Source: Thermoanaerobaculia bacterium | Lineage (GTDB): Bacteria; Acidobacteriota; Thermoanaerobaculia; Multivoradales; Multivoraceae | Assembly (NCBI GenBank): GCA_022822365.1 | Contig: JAJEBV010000045.1 | Span: 1-64,000, forward strand | DNA: 64,000 nucleotides | Direction: 5' to 3' | Shown: positions 38,601 to 46,954 of the stretch, piece after piece | Layout: each line of letters begins with the position of its first letter | How positions within the stretch are numbered: the first letter of the stretch is position 1 | Program-made: the position numbers and the translations under genes | The notes under the pieces: generated by a model | The model's input: the letters and a program-made list of their open reading frames with translations, nothing else | The model's database searches: none | What the model was told of the DNA's origin: nothing

Positions 38601-41600
38601 CGCCACCGGCGCGCCGAGCACGCTGAGGGGCGCCGCGTTGCTGGGCGAGGACAGGCCGTTCGTTTCGTGATTCGCGTAGACGGTGAATACGTAGTCGGCG
38701 CCGGCCGCAAGCCCCGTCACCGTCAGCGATTCGGCGCCCGCCGCGAGTTGGGTCGGCCATACGGACCTCGTGCCCCCAGCATCCACGTAGTGCACGAAGA
38801 AGCCCGTCTCGTCGGACGACGCGTCGCGCCAGGCAAGGGCCGCGCTGGTCGAGGAGGCCGTGACGGCGGTCAGATCCGTCGGCGGCGCGGGCGGCATCGT
38901 GAGCGTCGCGGCGTCGCTCGGCGTCGACCCGGCGGGGCCTTCGGCAACGACTCTCAGGTCGTAGCCGGTGCTCGCCGCAAACCCCTCAAGCGCGGCCGCC
39001 TCGACGTTCGGTTCGAGGTCCGCCACCTCGGCCCAGGCGCCGCCGCCGGTCCGCCGCTCGACGACAAAGCCCGTCTCGTCCGTCGATTCGTCCCGCCAGG
39101 TCAGGCTGACGCTGGTCGAATCCGTGGCGACGGCCCGCAGACCCGTTGGGCGCCTCGTGCCGTAGGTGGTGGCGGAAGCGGAATTGCTCGGGTCGGACCG
39201 GCCGTTCGTCTGGTGGATGGCCATGACCCGCAGCTCGTAGTCCGTGCCGGGACTGAGCCCCGTCACCGTAGCGGACTCGGCGCCCGCGGCCGGCGCCGTG
39301 CCGAAGGCGGTCCACGCCGCGTCGTCCGTCCGGCGGTACTCGATGGCAAAGCCCGACTCGTCCGAAGAGGCGTCCGTCCAAGAGAGGTCCACGGCGGTGG
39401 ACGAGGCCGCCGACGCGGAAAGCCCGGTGGGCGCCGCGGGCGGCATGGTAAGCGATGCGGCGGCGCCCGCGTTCGACCCGTTCGCGTTGACCGCCGTCAC
39501 CTGGAAGTCGTAGGCCGTGCTGGGCGAAAGCCCCGTGACCGTCACGGATTCGGCGTCGGCCGCCGTGGTGGTAGCCGTCACCCAACTGCCGCCGCCGGTG
39601 CGCTGCGCCACCTCGAAACCGGTCTCGTTCGTCGAGCCGTCCGTCCAGGTCACGGCGACGCTGGTGGAGCCGGCGGCGTTGGCTGCCACGCCCGTGGGCG
39701 CCGGCGGCAGCAACGGCGAACCGACGTGCGCCACGTTGCTCGGCGTCGAGTCGCCGTTCGCGTTCGTCGCCAGCACCCGGAACTCGTAGCCCTGGCCGGA
39801 CGTCAGACCGCTGACCGTGGCGGACACAGCACCCACCGCGGCCCGCGGCCTGTCCACCCAAGCGCTGCCGTCGCTCGACTGCACCTTGAAGCCCGTCTCG
39901 TCGGACGAGTTGTCCGTCCAGGTGAGAGCGGCGCTCGTCGCCGTCGGCTGGGTCGCCGCAAGGGCGCTCGGCGCCGCTGGCGGCATCGTGAGCGTGACCA
40001 CGTCGCCCGGCGTCGAGCCCTGCGCGTTCCGGGCGCTGACCCGGAAATCGAAGGCCGTGCTGGCTACGAGCCCCGTCGCGCCGACGGACGTCGTGTCCGC
40101 CTCGACGGATCCGGCGAGCGTCCAGGCAGTCGTTCCCTGGCGCCGGTACTCGACGTCGAAACCGCCCTCGTCGCCCGATGCATCCGTCCAGGTCAAGAGG
40201 ACGCTGGTCGATCCCGTCGGCGTGACGGCGAGGCCCGAAGGCGCAGCCGGCGGCCCGGGAGTCGTGTAGGGCACGACGTTGCTCGGGCTGGATTCGCCGT
40301 TCGCGTTCACCGCGCGAACCCGCCATTCGTAGCGCTCCCGCGGCGTCAGGTCGCTGATGTTCAGTGTCGTCCGGACCTGATTGCGGCTGTTCAGGCGAGC
40401 GACCGTTCCCAGGCTGATCCACGACTCGGCGCCGACCCGACTCTCGACCTTGATGCCGGTGTAGTCCAGCGCGTTGTTCCGCCAGAAGATGTCCACTCCC
40501 TCCACGACCCTCTGCCTGGGCTCCAGCGTCAGGCTGGACGGCGCGGCCGGCGGCGACGTGACCTCCACCTGGAAGCTCGGCCGCGAGCCGTTCGCGTTCG
40601 TCGCCAGAACGCGGAAGCGGTACGCGCGGCTCGGCAGCAGGCCCGTCACCGTGGCGGTCTCCACATCCGAGCCTGTTGTGGCGCCCGACACCCAGGCGTC
40701 CCGGCCGAACAGCCGGTACTGCACCTCGAAGGCCGTCTCGTCGGAGGAGTTGTCCGCCCACTCCACACGAGCGGAGTCCGAGCCGAGGAAGGTGACGACG
40801 ACGTCCGAGGCCGGTTCGGACAGGCGCGGGAAGTTCGTCGCGGAAGCGACATTCGACGGCGAGGAAAGCCCGTGGTCTTCGTGCCGGGCAAACACGCGGA
40901 AGTCGTAGTCCCGGTTCGGGATGAGGTCCGTCACCGCAACCCCGGAGGCGTCAGCCGCCGGATCCGGCGCCCACAAGGTCCAGCCGGCTTCCGACTGGCC
41001 GCGGTACTCCACCTGGAACGAGGTCTCCGTGGACGCGTTGTCGGTCCAGGTCAGGGCCGCGGAGGTCGGGCCGGCAACGGAAACCTGAAGGTTCGTCGGC
41101 GCCGCGGGCGGCATGGTGAGACTCGCCTCGCCGCTCGGATTCGCGCCTGCGTCGTTCACGGCGACGACCCGGAAGTCGTAGCTTGCGCCCGGCGAGAGCC
41201 CCGTCGCCGTGTGGGTCCTCGTGTTGGCGGAAAGAACGGAGCCCAGCGCCGCAAAGGCCGCCGACCCCTGCCGGGACTCGACCCGGAAGCCGGTCTCGTT
41301 CGATGCGTTGTCCGTCCAGGTCAGCACGACGGAGGTCGAGCCGTCGGCTCGCGCCGTCAGGTCGGACGGGACCCGCGGGGTCGGGTGGAGGTCGAAGGTG
41401 ACGACCTCGCTCTCGACGGCGCCGTTCGATGAGTGGGCCAGAACCCGGAAGTGGTAGAGCGTGTTCGCGGTGAGGCCCGTCGCCGTGTGGGAGGTCGTAT
41501 TCGCGGCCACGTCGGTGTAACTCCAGACGCCGTCGTCCGGCCGCACGCCGACGCGGAAGCCCGTCTCGTCGGACGAATTGTCCATCCATGTCAGGTCGAC

Positions 41601-44600
41601 CTCCGTTGTCGCCGAGCCATACGTGGCAGCGAGCCCGGATGCCGGCGTCGGCGGCAACGGATCGGGCACGGGCAACGTGAAGGTCGTCGTGCTGGGGCTG
41701 ATGGCCCAGGAGGCGTTCGCCACGACCAGTTCCAGCGTGTAGCCGCCTGGACGGAGTCCTTCAAGCGTCGCCTGCGTCGTGTCTGCGGGATAGACACCGT
41801 AGACCGTGGCCGGCGCGCCGCTCCGGCGGAGCGTTACCTGGTACGAGACCTCGTCGGTCGCGTTGTCCGTCCAGGCGAAACGCACCGTTGTCGGACCGGC
41901 CTGCTCCGTCGCAAGCCCGGAAGGCCGCCGCGGCGGCGCCGGGGTGGGACCCACGATGAACCTGGAGCCGACCCGCTTGCCGCCGGCGTTCACCGCCTCC
42001 GCCCGGAAAGGCGTGTTGCCCGTGAGTGGTCGCGTGGTGTAGCGGACCCACTCCGCGTTCCGGAAGGTGGCCATGTCCACCGCGGCCCCGTTCGCCGGTT
42101 CGACGGAGATCTCGAAGCGGGGGACGATCCGGTCGCTGGCGTCCCGGTCGAGCGAGGCTGTGACATCGGGAATCCCCGGCGGTTCGACCGTCAGATCGAC
42201 CGACACCTCGCCGCTCAGGCCCTGGCCGCCCGGCGTCACGGAAGCGACGCGGAACACGAGGTGGCTGTTCTCCGGCAGACCTCCTACCACCGCCGTCTCC
42301 GTGTCCGGCGCCACGGACTTGACGACCGTCCACTCCTGGCCCGCGAACGGCCGCATATGGACGTCAAAGGCGGTCTCGTTGGCCGATTCGTCGTCGTCCT
42401 CCGACAGATCCTCCCAGGACAGGCGGACGGTGGTCGAACTCAGGCGCAGACCGACGAGGTCGCCCGGCGCCTCGGGCGGCACGGGCGGCTCGGTCCTCGC
42501 CGACACGATCCGGCTCCAGGCGGTCCCGTGGGTGTTGGTCGCTCCCACGCGGAACTCGTAGACGACGTCGTTCAGGAGGTCCGAAACGTCCACCGTCGTG
42601 ACGTCCGCCCCCAGCGAGGGGCCGTTCTCCCAGTCCTCGGCGCCCTCCTCGCGGTACTGGACCTGAAACCCGGTCTCGGTCTCGGACCAGTCGCTCCAGG
42701 TGAGCCGCACCTTGCCCGCGATGTCGCGCGTGCCCGCGCCACGGGGGACGATTTCCACTCGCAGTTGGCCGGGCGCGTTCGGAGGCCCGGCGCCGGGCGT
42801 CCGGACGGCCCACTCGTAGCTGTAGCTGGTGAAACCGACGGAGTTCGTCGCCGCGACGCGGAAGACGTAGCGGGTCCCGGGAGACAGGCCGGTCAGCGTC
42901 GTCGACTCGACGCCGGGAACGAGGTTCGCCCCGCTCAGCCAGGGGCCGTCGCCGAAAACGCGATAGCGAACGCCGTAGCTCACCTCGCGCGACGAGACGT
43001 CCTCCCAGGTGAGGGCGACATCGACCGTGGCGCCGTTCGGCGTCGCCGTGCCGGACAGATTGGCGGGCGGCGCCGCCAGCATGAAGTTGTCGAAGGTGGA
43101 GGTGGAATGGAGGAGATGCCGGATGGCCCGTTCGTTCTCCCGCTCGTTCAGGATGCCGATGGGGACGGGTCCGGTAAGGGGAGAACTTGATGCGGCCCGG
43201 TTCGCAGCCTGAATGCGGACGGTCGAGTAGAACGGCTCGCGGGTGAACGAATCGCCGTACTCGCGACAACCAAAGAAGCCTAGCCGCACACACCGCCGCG
43301 GCGTGCCGTAGCTCATGATCGTCGCCACGTTCAGCTCGTTGCCGCCGGCGAAATGTGTGTGGCCGAAGGCGTACGGGTAGATGGGAAGCCGCGGATCCGG
43401 ACTGTGGTTCGCCGGATCGTGCATGGCTCCCAACACGTGGCCGATCTCGTGAGCCAGGATGGACCAGGTGCTCGCGCCCGCAATGTCGCAGTGGTAGTTG
43501 TAGAGACCGATGGCCGAGGGCGACATGGTCTCCGTCGTGTGCGTGTTGCCCCGGGCGAAGGCCACGCCACAGGCGAGCCGCCCGGGAATCGTCGGCTCCC
43601 ACGTCCACAGGATGACGATGTCCGCGTCGTGCGCCTCCCGCAGCCGAAGCGTGTCCGGGTCCGTCCGCATGGCGAAGATGTACTCCCTGGATCCTTGCTT
43701 CCGGTTGTCGTAAGCGGCCCGGGGCAGGGCGGCGACATGGGCAAGTCTCAGCCGGGCAGGAAAGGCGCCATTGCGCCAGACCATGTTCACGTAGTCGACC
43801 GCGCCCTGCGTCTCTGTCCCGATGGTGGTCGACGGATCCCGCTGCGTGACCACCGCCATGGTGTCCGCCACGCTCGGCGTGTACAGGATCATCACGTCGA
43901 TCACATGCTGGTCGTCGTCCTCGATCACCACCTCCACCGGCGCGACGTCCGCCCCGGCCAGCGTCCCGCTCACCCGCACCGTTTCGTGCGGCTCGGGCGA
44001 GGCGTCGTCCGTCGGGCTCAGCGTGAAGGTCGCCGTGCCGCTCGTCTGGTTCGCCATGAGCGTCAGCGGAAAGTCGGCGACGGCAGTGAAATCGACGCCG
44101 GGCGTGGCGACGCCCTCCATCGCCGGAGCGCCGCCGACGCTGATCGTGATCGTCTGATCGCTGCCGAAGACATCGCCCGCGGCGACCGACGCCGTTACCG
44201 TGACCGTCGCTGGCGCGGAGGCGTTCTCCGCCACCGACAGGGGATCCGCGCTCAACGTCACGGCAACCACCGACTGCGCCGCCGCCAACCCCTCCGGTCC
44301 CGAGGCCGAACCGGCCGCACCGGCCTGCGAGATGGAACCCGCCTGCGAGAGCCCCTCCGACGACGAAGGCGCGGCAGGCGGCTCCGCCCCGAACCGCGCC
44401 GCTTCGACGGCCGCCCGCGAGGCGAACGCCTCCAGCACGCCGTCCGGCGCCTCCGGCATGGGCGCCACGGTCTCCGGGCACCACGGTTGTCCGTCCGGGT
44501 TCAGCTCGCCGGCGGCGTCGGCCTCGGACGCCACCGCGCCCAACCCGCTGGAGTCGGCGCGCAGGGCGAACTTCAACTTCCCCGGCGCCCCGTAGGCGCC

Positions 44601-45098
44601 GTGGACATGGCCGTTGTGCAGCGTCAGCGAGATCGTGTCGTAAGCCGCGCCCGCCACCCGCCCGGACCAGAGCGCATCGCCGCCGCCGCGCTCCTCGAAG
44701 TGACTGAGCACTGCCTGAAACGTCTCCCCGTCGGGCGTCGCCAGTTCCAGCCGGGGCGCCCCGCGGCGCAGCAGGTCGAGGTCCACCCGGACCCGGTGCC
44801 GCGGCACGTCCGCCGGAAAGAAGGAGACGGCCTGGCTTCCGGCGGCCCTCGGCGTCCCGGCGGCCTGCGCCTCGGCTACGGCGGAAGGCTCGAAGCTGAG
44901 CAGGCTCTGCGCCTTGGCGGGCGCCGCCAGCGCCGCCGCCCAGAGACCGGCCACGAGCAGCACAACAGCCGGCAGGCACCAGCTTCCCGGGCGGCGGCGG
45001 AGACCGTAGCCCTCCCCCACCTGGACACGAAGAGCAGCGGCATCCAACGCATCCGCCGTCGTGGAGCCGACTCTCCGGCCGGCCTCAGGCGCGCCCAA
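32616..45098 (-). CDS. giant secreted metzincin with Calx-beta domains and about 32 FN3 repeats
   Basis: This is a 4160-residue protein. A long N-region and signal peptide (PAVVLLVAGLWAAALAAPAKA) come first, then a domain with RVDLDLLRRGAPRLELATPD (about 90-190) shared with the 1065-aa paralogue. A Calx-beta domain (about 270-390) precedes a reprolysin/M12B-like protease (about 395-660) with HEIGHVLGAMHD (550-561) and Met-turn ATIMSYG. About 32 tandem FN3 domains follow (about 675-3635), each with a core like LTWTDxSxDETGFxVEYR. Calx-beta-like and acidic C-terminal parts end the chain. It probably acts outside the cell as an adhesin or protease. The start is TTG at 45098 with GGGAGGT 6 bases upstream. 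Repeat counts are by eye. Confidence 0.88.
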   Translation of the reverse strand: MGAPEAGRRVGSTTADALDAAALRVQVGEGYGLRRRPGSWCLPAVVLLVAGLWAAALAAPAKAQSLLSFEPSAVAEAQAAGTPRAAGSQAVSFFPADVPRHRVRVDLDLLRRGAPRLELATPDGETFQAVLSHFEERGGGDALWSGRVAGAAYDTISLTLHNGHVHGAYGAPGKLKFALRADSSGLGAVASEADAAGELNPDGQPWCPETVAPMPEAPDGVLEAFASRAAVEAARFGAEPPAAPSSSEGLSQAGSISQAGAAGSASGPEGLAAAQSVVAVTLSADPLSVAENASAPATVTVTASVAAGDVFGSDQTITISVGGAPAMEGVATPGVDFTAVADFPLTLMANQTSGTATFTLSPTDDASPEPHETVRVSGTLAGADVAPVEVVIEDDDQHVIDVMILYTPSVADTMAVVTQRDPSTTIGTETQGAVDYVNMVWRNGAFPARLRLAHVAALPRAAYDNRKQGSREYIFAMRTDPDTLRLREAHDADIVILWTWEPTIPGRLACGVAFARGNTHTTETMSPSAIGLYNYHCDIAGASTWSILAHEIGHVLGAMHDPANHSPDPRLPIYPYAFGHTHFAGGNELNVATIMSYGTPRRCVRLGFFGCREYGDSFTREPFYSTVRIQAANRAASSSPLTGPVPIGILNERENERAIRHLLHSTSTFDNFMLAAPPANLSGTATPNGATVDVALTWEDVSSREVSYGVRYRVFGDGPWLSGANLVPGVESTTLTGLSPGTRYVFRVAATNSVGFTSYSYEWAVRTPGAGPPNAPGQLRVEIVPRGAGTRDIAGKVRLTWSDWSETETGFQVQYREEGAEDWENGPSLGADVTTVDVSDLLNDVVYEFRVGATNTHGTAWSRIVSARTEPPVPPEAPGDLVGLRLSSTTVRLSWEDLSEDDDESANETAFDVHMRPFAGQEWTVVKSVAPDTETAVVGGLPENSHLVFRVASVTPGGQGLSGEVSVDLTVEPPGIPDVTASLDRDASDRIVPRFEISVEPANGAAVDMATFRNAEWVRYTTRPLTGNTPFRAEAVNAGGKRVGSRFIVGPTPAPPRRPSGLATEQAGPTTVRFAWTDNATDEVSYQVTLRRSGAPATVYGVYPADTTQATLEGLRPGGYTLELVVANASWAISPSTTTFTLPVPDPLPPTPASGLAATYGSATTEVDLTWMDNSSDETGFRVGVRPDDGVWSYTDVAANTTSHTATGLTANTLYHFRVLAHSSNGAVESEVVTFDLHPTPRVPSDLTARADGSTSVVLTWTDNASNETGFRVESRQGSAAFAALGSVLSANTRTHTATGLSPGASYDFRVVAVNDAGANPSGEASLTMPPAAPTNLQVSVAGPTSAALTWTDNASTETSFQVEYRGQSEAGWTLWAPDPAADASGVAVTDLIPNRDYDFRVFARHEDHGLSSPSNVASATNFPRLSEPASDVVVTFLGSDSARVEWADNSSDETAFEVQYRLFGRDAWVSGATTGSDVETATVTGLLPSRAYRFRVLATNANGSRPSFQVEVTSPPAAPSSLTLEPRQRVVEGVDIFWRNNALDYTGIKVESRVGAESWISLGTVARLNSRNQVRTTLNISDLTPRERYEWRVRAVNANGESSPSNVVPYTTPGPPAAPSGLAVTPTGSTSVLLTWTDASGDEGGFDVEYRRQGTTAWTLAGSVEADTTSVGATGLVASTAFDFRVSARNAQGSTPGDVVTLTMPPAAPSALAATQPTATSAALTWTDNSSDETGFKVQSSDGSAWVDRPRAAVGAVSATVSGLTSGQGYEFRVLATNANGDSTPSNVAHVGSPLLPPAPTGVAANAAGSTSVAVTWTDGSTNETGFEVAQRTGGGSWVTATTTAADAESVTVTGLSPSTAYDFQVTAVNANGSNAGAAASLTMPPAAPTGLSASAASSTAVDLSWTDASSDESGFAIEYRRTDDAAWTAFGTAPAAGAESATVTGLSPGTDYELRVMAIHQTNGRSDPSNSASATTYGTRRPTGLRAVATDSTSVSLTWRDESTDETGFVVERRTGGGAWAEVADLEPNVEAAALEGFAASTGYDLRVVAEGPAGSTPSDAATLTMPPAPPTDLTAVTASSTSAALAWRDASSDETGFFVHYVDAGGTRSVWPTQLAAGAESLTVTGLAAGADYVFTVYANHETNGLSSPSNAAPLSVLGAPVAPTGVSAAAAGSTTVNLSWTDASSNETGFRVDYRSGPVAWTEGSSVSAGTQSAQVTGLTASRGYEFRVAATNSHGATPSAGVNLVMPPPAPRITGVAAESGTSVGVYWQDLSPDETSFVIEYRQSAAPAWTTWSPEAPANARSAVVTGLTVGVSYQFRVYARHRRNGLSTPSETETLNQLGTPTAPSGLVVTPRGSTRVALTWVDNSTDEVAFDVEQRSGSNPWATVVTVGADTNFAGVTSLVAGQSYDFRVAARNANGVARSGEVTVHLPPEAPSGLTVTAAGPTGATLTWADTSTRETGFAIEYRALDVEAWTTWGTSAAANATTITVTGLTAGVGYQFRVRAMGSGGSLSDPSNVAILAALGAPAAPTDFAVVAAGSTTATATWTDNSTNESVFRVERRLAGETEWTEAALANRDTTTVSVPRLAASTAYEFRVLAWNEHGGSPSNVVSLTMPPAPPTGLVATVASPSSVTLSWTDASTDETGFVAEYRIAKAKTWSTFVTEAVPNASSLVVTGLSPGKTYEFRVFAKHAANGPSSPSNVVTIEMLGGPPAPTNVGASASGSTSALVTWTDGATNETGFTVETRVGLGDWVAAASVDANVETATVEGLLPSTTYAIRVAAVNANGAVPSDPVSLTMPPAAPTGLLAATTTATSVTLTWTDASSDETGFVAEYRATGGSAWTAFGTKAAADATSITVTGLTSGTTYEFRVFAESANGRSSPSGVARVGAGGAPAAASAVAAAPTGSTSVLVTWADNAADETGFQVQYRVDSGGSGGWTVGPEVGASVTRAVVAGLETSTAYEFRVVALNADGSTPSVAVSLTTPPPAPGDLRANRTSGSRVKLSWVDREPVLHVTFVIEYKAANAREWTVWPTDVGVTSLAVTGLSRRRNYAFRVFTKHAANGLSSPSRVVTVGPFGAPAAPTGIVATASGASAVVVGWTDASSDETGFVVDYRVARGGAAWTTFLTAEEDANQATVTGLAAETTYEFRVGAENGKGVSWSLVATATTSVDTVPAAPTNLAAGFVGQTRRELTWTDVATNETAYEVSYSGNNFASKVYAVYPAGQESATLTGLKPDTYSFEVRAVNAVGRSSAATVTNHRLSLLRGDPPTPPNKLKAKLTSPITVRLTWQDRATDETDYFAVIRPENGAWSYARSDPDSTVGVFHGIEPNMKYYARVLAHHEDKGAYDSKWIEFDTFAEPRAVSGLVVAPAGSTSVTLEWVDESSEETGYEVQIRGAEPGWVTEATLAAGAEQASVSGLYPGAAYRFRVRTVTADGAVSSEAVRLTMPPPPPSGLAARRKAATSVALSWTDESTDETSFVAEYRTVGVSAWTRFAAEAAADETTLEVTGLVATSSYEFRVFARHDVNGLSSPSNVARFDLVGAPEAPGAVSVEATGVTEVTVSWTDRSSDETGFRVEQRTGGGAWTTAATEAAGAETAAISGLVAGATYDFRVLAVNSHGSRASAVVSLTLPAAPPTVALHSADAIATEGASGDPARMRLRLSRALDSGESLTVDFSVDFNVRASLSHSGVSLNHTDGATTGTLTITGPSAPKDVDLYLYSANHTVNRWASGIRTADFRLTGVSGVDGASLSGLPSTKIFVNDSLNDRTTYMQVLGGRWPIASRTVEEGSTVIVLLHGKAGRKRTSGSRPYDWYNVTIGVQNLTTDFDDLDRAERGHNTIGGFLRRDQEKGIDYYNVGVLGYGKPGELVIPIRSDGANEGDERFRVFIAETPAYEYEGRASYMGVTGAYNSLRSAPGIDFTIKGDSGGPRRAEGPPAPSQAVSNVHVTAVDAANAKVTWDAVEHATSYLVEYETTSALADERNHVQGAAFGWTETNWTFQHDAAEAMTITVTVTPAYEDENGDTQHLDDLAGTGTIDVAPTSPGDSTKDEDPPDDDEDDDPPPAPCVSDAQWKQVSDYYDHNRNRSPNYGANWYRVLIAYQQERADKELPDWVGATAKPTTPYTVKEAKTSETVWSGWTPVRKVLECLEKEGA
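34190..43080 (-). repeat. tandem FN3-domain-coding repeats
   Basis: About 32 in-frame units of roughly 275-285 bp, each coding one FN3 domain, are arranged head to tail. Units share the protein signature W-T-D-x-S-x-(D/N)-E-T-G-F and the linker PPAAPTGL, but differ clearly at the DNA level. That points to old duplications rather than recent slippage. The first and fourth units are the most degenerate. Confidence 0.8.
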
Positions 45099-45171
45099 TC
45101 CGAACCTCCCGCAAAGAATCGAGCCGAGGGGCAGGGAGGGGCGCCCGGCCCGCCGTTGAACTCGGGAATCA

Positions 45172-45199
45172 AGCCTAAATCGGCGGTCTCCTCCGTCAA
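45172..45199 (-). promoter_or_regulatory. possible promoter of the 4160-aa gene
   Basis: On the minus strand TTGACG (45194-45199) and TAGGCT (45172-45177) are separated by 16 bases. They lie in the 153-bp gap between fabF and the giant gene, and transcription would start about 70 bases before the TTG start codon. Confidence 0.4.
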
Positions 45200-45251
45200 C
45201 GGCTGCGCCAATGACTGTTTGGAAACGCCGATCACTCCTCCATCTGACATG

Positions 45252-46493
45252 TCATGACCGACCCATGACCAACGCGCCATTCGTGCCGCCAAAGCCGAAG
45301 GAGTTCGTCAGAGCCACCTCGACCTTGGTCTCGCGCGGCTCGTGCGGCACGAAGTCGAGGTCGCACTCCTCGCCGGGCTCGTCGAGGTTGAGCGTGGCGG
45401 GCAGCACCTGGCGGTCGATAGCGAGGGCCAGGATGCCGGCTTCGACGCCGCCGGCGGCGCCCAGCAGGTGACCCGTGGAGGACTTGGTCGAGGACACGGC
45501 CAGGCGGCAGGCGTGGTCGCCGAACACCCGCTTGATCGCACGGACCTCGGCGATGTCGCCGAGCGGCGTCGAGGTGCCGTGGGCGTTGACGTAGTCGACC
45601 GTCTCCGGCGCGAGTCCGGCGTCGTCGAGGGCGGCGCGCATGACGCGCGCGGCGCCGTCTCCTTGCGGTTCCGGCGCCGAGACGTGGTAGGCGTCGGAAC
45701 TCATGCCGTAACCGACGATCTCGGCGTAGACGCGGGCGCCGCGCTCGAGCGCCGCCTCACGCTCTTCCAGGATGAGGATCCCCGCTCCCTCCCCGAGCAC
45801 GAAGCCGTCGCGGCCTCTGTCCCAGGGGCGGGACGCCTTCTCCGGCTCGTCGTTGCGCACGGACAGCGCCTTCATCGCGCCGAAGCCGGCCAGCGCCAGA
45901 TCGGACGTCGTGGCCTCGGCGCCGCCGGCGAACGCCGCGTCGGCGTAGCCGTGCTGGATCATCCGGAACGCATCGCCGACTCCGTGCAGGCCGGTCGTGC
46001 AGGCGGTCGTCGGGCAGGTGTTCGGCCCGCGCGCGCCGAAACGGATCGAGATCTGGCCGGAAGCCATGTTCGCGATCAGGCCGGGGATGAAGAACGGCGA
46101 AACCCGGCGCGGCCCGCGGTCGCGCCAGATTCCGTGCATGTGCTCGATCAGCGGCAGGCCGCCCATACCGGAACCGACGACGGTGGCGACCCGGTCCCTG
46201 TTGCTGTCGTCGATCTCGAACCCGGCATCCTCGTGGGCCAGCGTCGCGGCGGCGAGGGCGAACTGGATGAACAGGTCGACCCGGCGGATCTCCTTGCGGC
46301 CCATGAACCGCTCGGCGTCGAAGTCCCGCACTTCCGCGGCGATCTTCGTCGTGTAGAGGTCGGCGTCGACGCGCGTCAGCGGACCGACACCGCTTCGTCC
46401 CTCCATCAGGCCGGACCACGTCGCCTCCGTGCCCACGCCAAGCGGGGACACCAGCCCCACGCCAGTAACGACGACGCGTCTACGGTCGCTCAT
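45252..46493 (-). CDS. fabF: beta-ketoacyl-ACP synthase II
   Basis: This 413-residue KASII has the triad Cys165 in TTACTTG, His in NAHGTSTPLGD and His in KSSTGHLLGAAG. The opening is RRVVVTGVGLVSPLG and the end NSFGFGGTNGALVM, both family-typical. It elongates acyl-ACP in the cytosol. The ATG at 46493 is used; an in-frame ATG at 46514 would add seven residues. It is the last gene of the fab block and is separated from acpP by repeat copy E. Confidence 0.97.
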   Translation of the reverse strand: MSDRRRVVVTGVGLVSPLGVGTEATWSGLMEGRSGVGPLTRVDADLYTTKIAAEVRDFDAERFMGRKEIRRVDLFIQFALAAATLAHEDAGFEIDDSNRDRVATVVGSGMGGLPLIEHMHGIWRDRGPRRVSPFFIPGLIANMASGQISIRFGARGPNTCPTTACTTGLHGVGDAFRMIQHGYADAAFAGGAEATTSDLALAGFGAMKALSVRNDEPEKASRPWDRGRDGFVLGEGAGILILEEREAALERGARVYAEIVGYGMSSDAYHVSAPEPQGDGAARVMRAALDDAGLAPETVDYVNAHGTSTPLGDIAEVRAIKRVFGDHACRLAVSSTKSSTGHLLGAAGGVEAGILALAIDRQVLPATLNLDEPGEECDLDFVPHEPRETKVEVALTNSFGFGGTNGALVMGRS

Positions 46494-46504
46494 GAGTCCA
46501 GGAA

Positions 46505-46604
46505 TCTGCTCCAAAGCAGCACCGGCCTGACGGCCGGTACGTTCTTCCCCGGGTCAGAAGACCCGGGGTCACACGGCAGCGGGTCAGATGACCCGCGCAC
46601 CCAG
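46505..46604 (-). repeat. REP-like composite element, copy E (three hairpins) between acpP and fabF
   Basis: The minus strand reads TGGGTGCGC, hairpin I (GCGGGTCATCTGACCCGC), TGCCG, hairpin II (CCCCGGGTC/GACCCGGGG, 9 bp, at 46547-46568) and hairpin III (ACCGGCC/GGCCGGT, at 46521-46538), followed by GCTGCTTTGG. The layout is that of copies D and F, in the opposite orientation to F. The strong hairpins lie downstream of the acpP stop and could stabilise or end the acpP mRNA. Confidence 0.7.
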
Positions 46605-46611
46605 CGGACGG

Positions 46612-46851
46612 TCAGCTCGAGGCGCCGTTGGCCTGGATGTAATCGATGGCCTCCTTGACCGAGCCGATCTTCTCGGCGTCTTCGTCCGGAATCTCGATAC
46701 CGAACTCCTCCTCGAAGGCCATGACGAGCTCGACGATGTCGAGCGAGTCTGCACCGAGGTCGTCAGTGAAGCTGGCCTCCGGAGTGACTTCGTCGGCATC
46801 GACTCCGAGCTGCTCGACGATGATGCTGTTGACCTTTTCGACTACTGACAT
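46612..46851 (-). CDS. acpP: acyl carrier protein
   Basis: This 79-residue acidic four-helix protein has the phosphopantetheine site [19 protein letters not shown] (Ser36). It carries the growing acyl chain for FabD, FabG, FabH and FabF. The length is normal. AGAGGA lies just before the ATG. It has its own promoter-like sequence, which would allow higher expression than its neighbours, and is bracketed by oppositely oriented repeat elements. Confidence 0.98.
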   Translation of the reverse strand: MSVVEKVNSIIVEQLGVDADEVTPEASFTDDLGADSLDIVELVMAFEEEFGIEIPDEDAEKIGSVKEAIDYIQANGASS

Positions 46852-46914
46852 TCTGGTTCCTCTCTGGGGGAGTTAGCACGGGTTGGGCGTCCTGGACCCG
46901 CGGGCGGAAGGAAG

Positions 46915-46944
46915 ACTATGCCACCACCGGGGCCATCCGTCCAA
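46915..46944 (-). promoter_or_regulatory. possible acpP promoter
   Basis: On the minus strand TTGGAC (46939-46944) and CATAGT (46915-46920) are separated by 18 bases. The predicted transcription start is near 46908, about 57 bases before the acpP ATG. Separate promoters for acpP are known in other bacteria. Confidence 0.45.
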
Positions 46945-46954
46945 TGCCAACCGC

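Noticed and set aside
34190..43080. Regularly spaced similar sequences that could suggest a CRISPR array or satellite
   Set aside because: The period is about 280 bp, the similarity is at protein level (FN3 domains), and there are no short identical repeats with unique spacers.
46547..46568. CCCCGGGTC-AGAA-GACCCGGGG as a simple intrinsic terminator of acpP
   Set aside because: There is no U tract on the minus-strand transcript, and the hairpin fits as part of the three-hairpin repeat element. A role in mRNA ends remains possible but is not a classical terminator.
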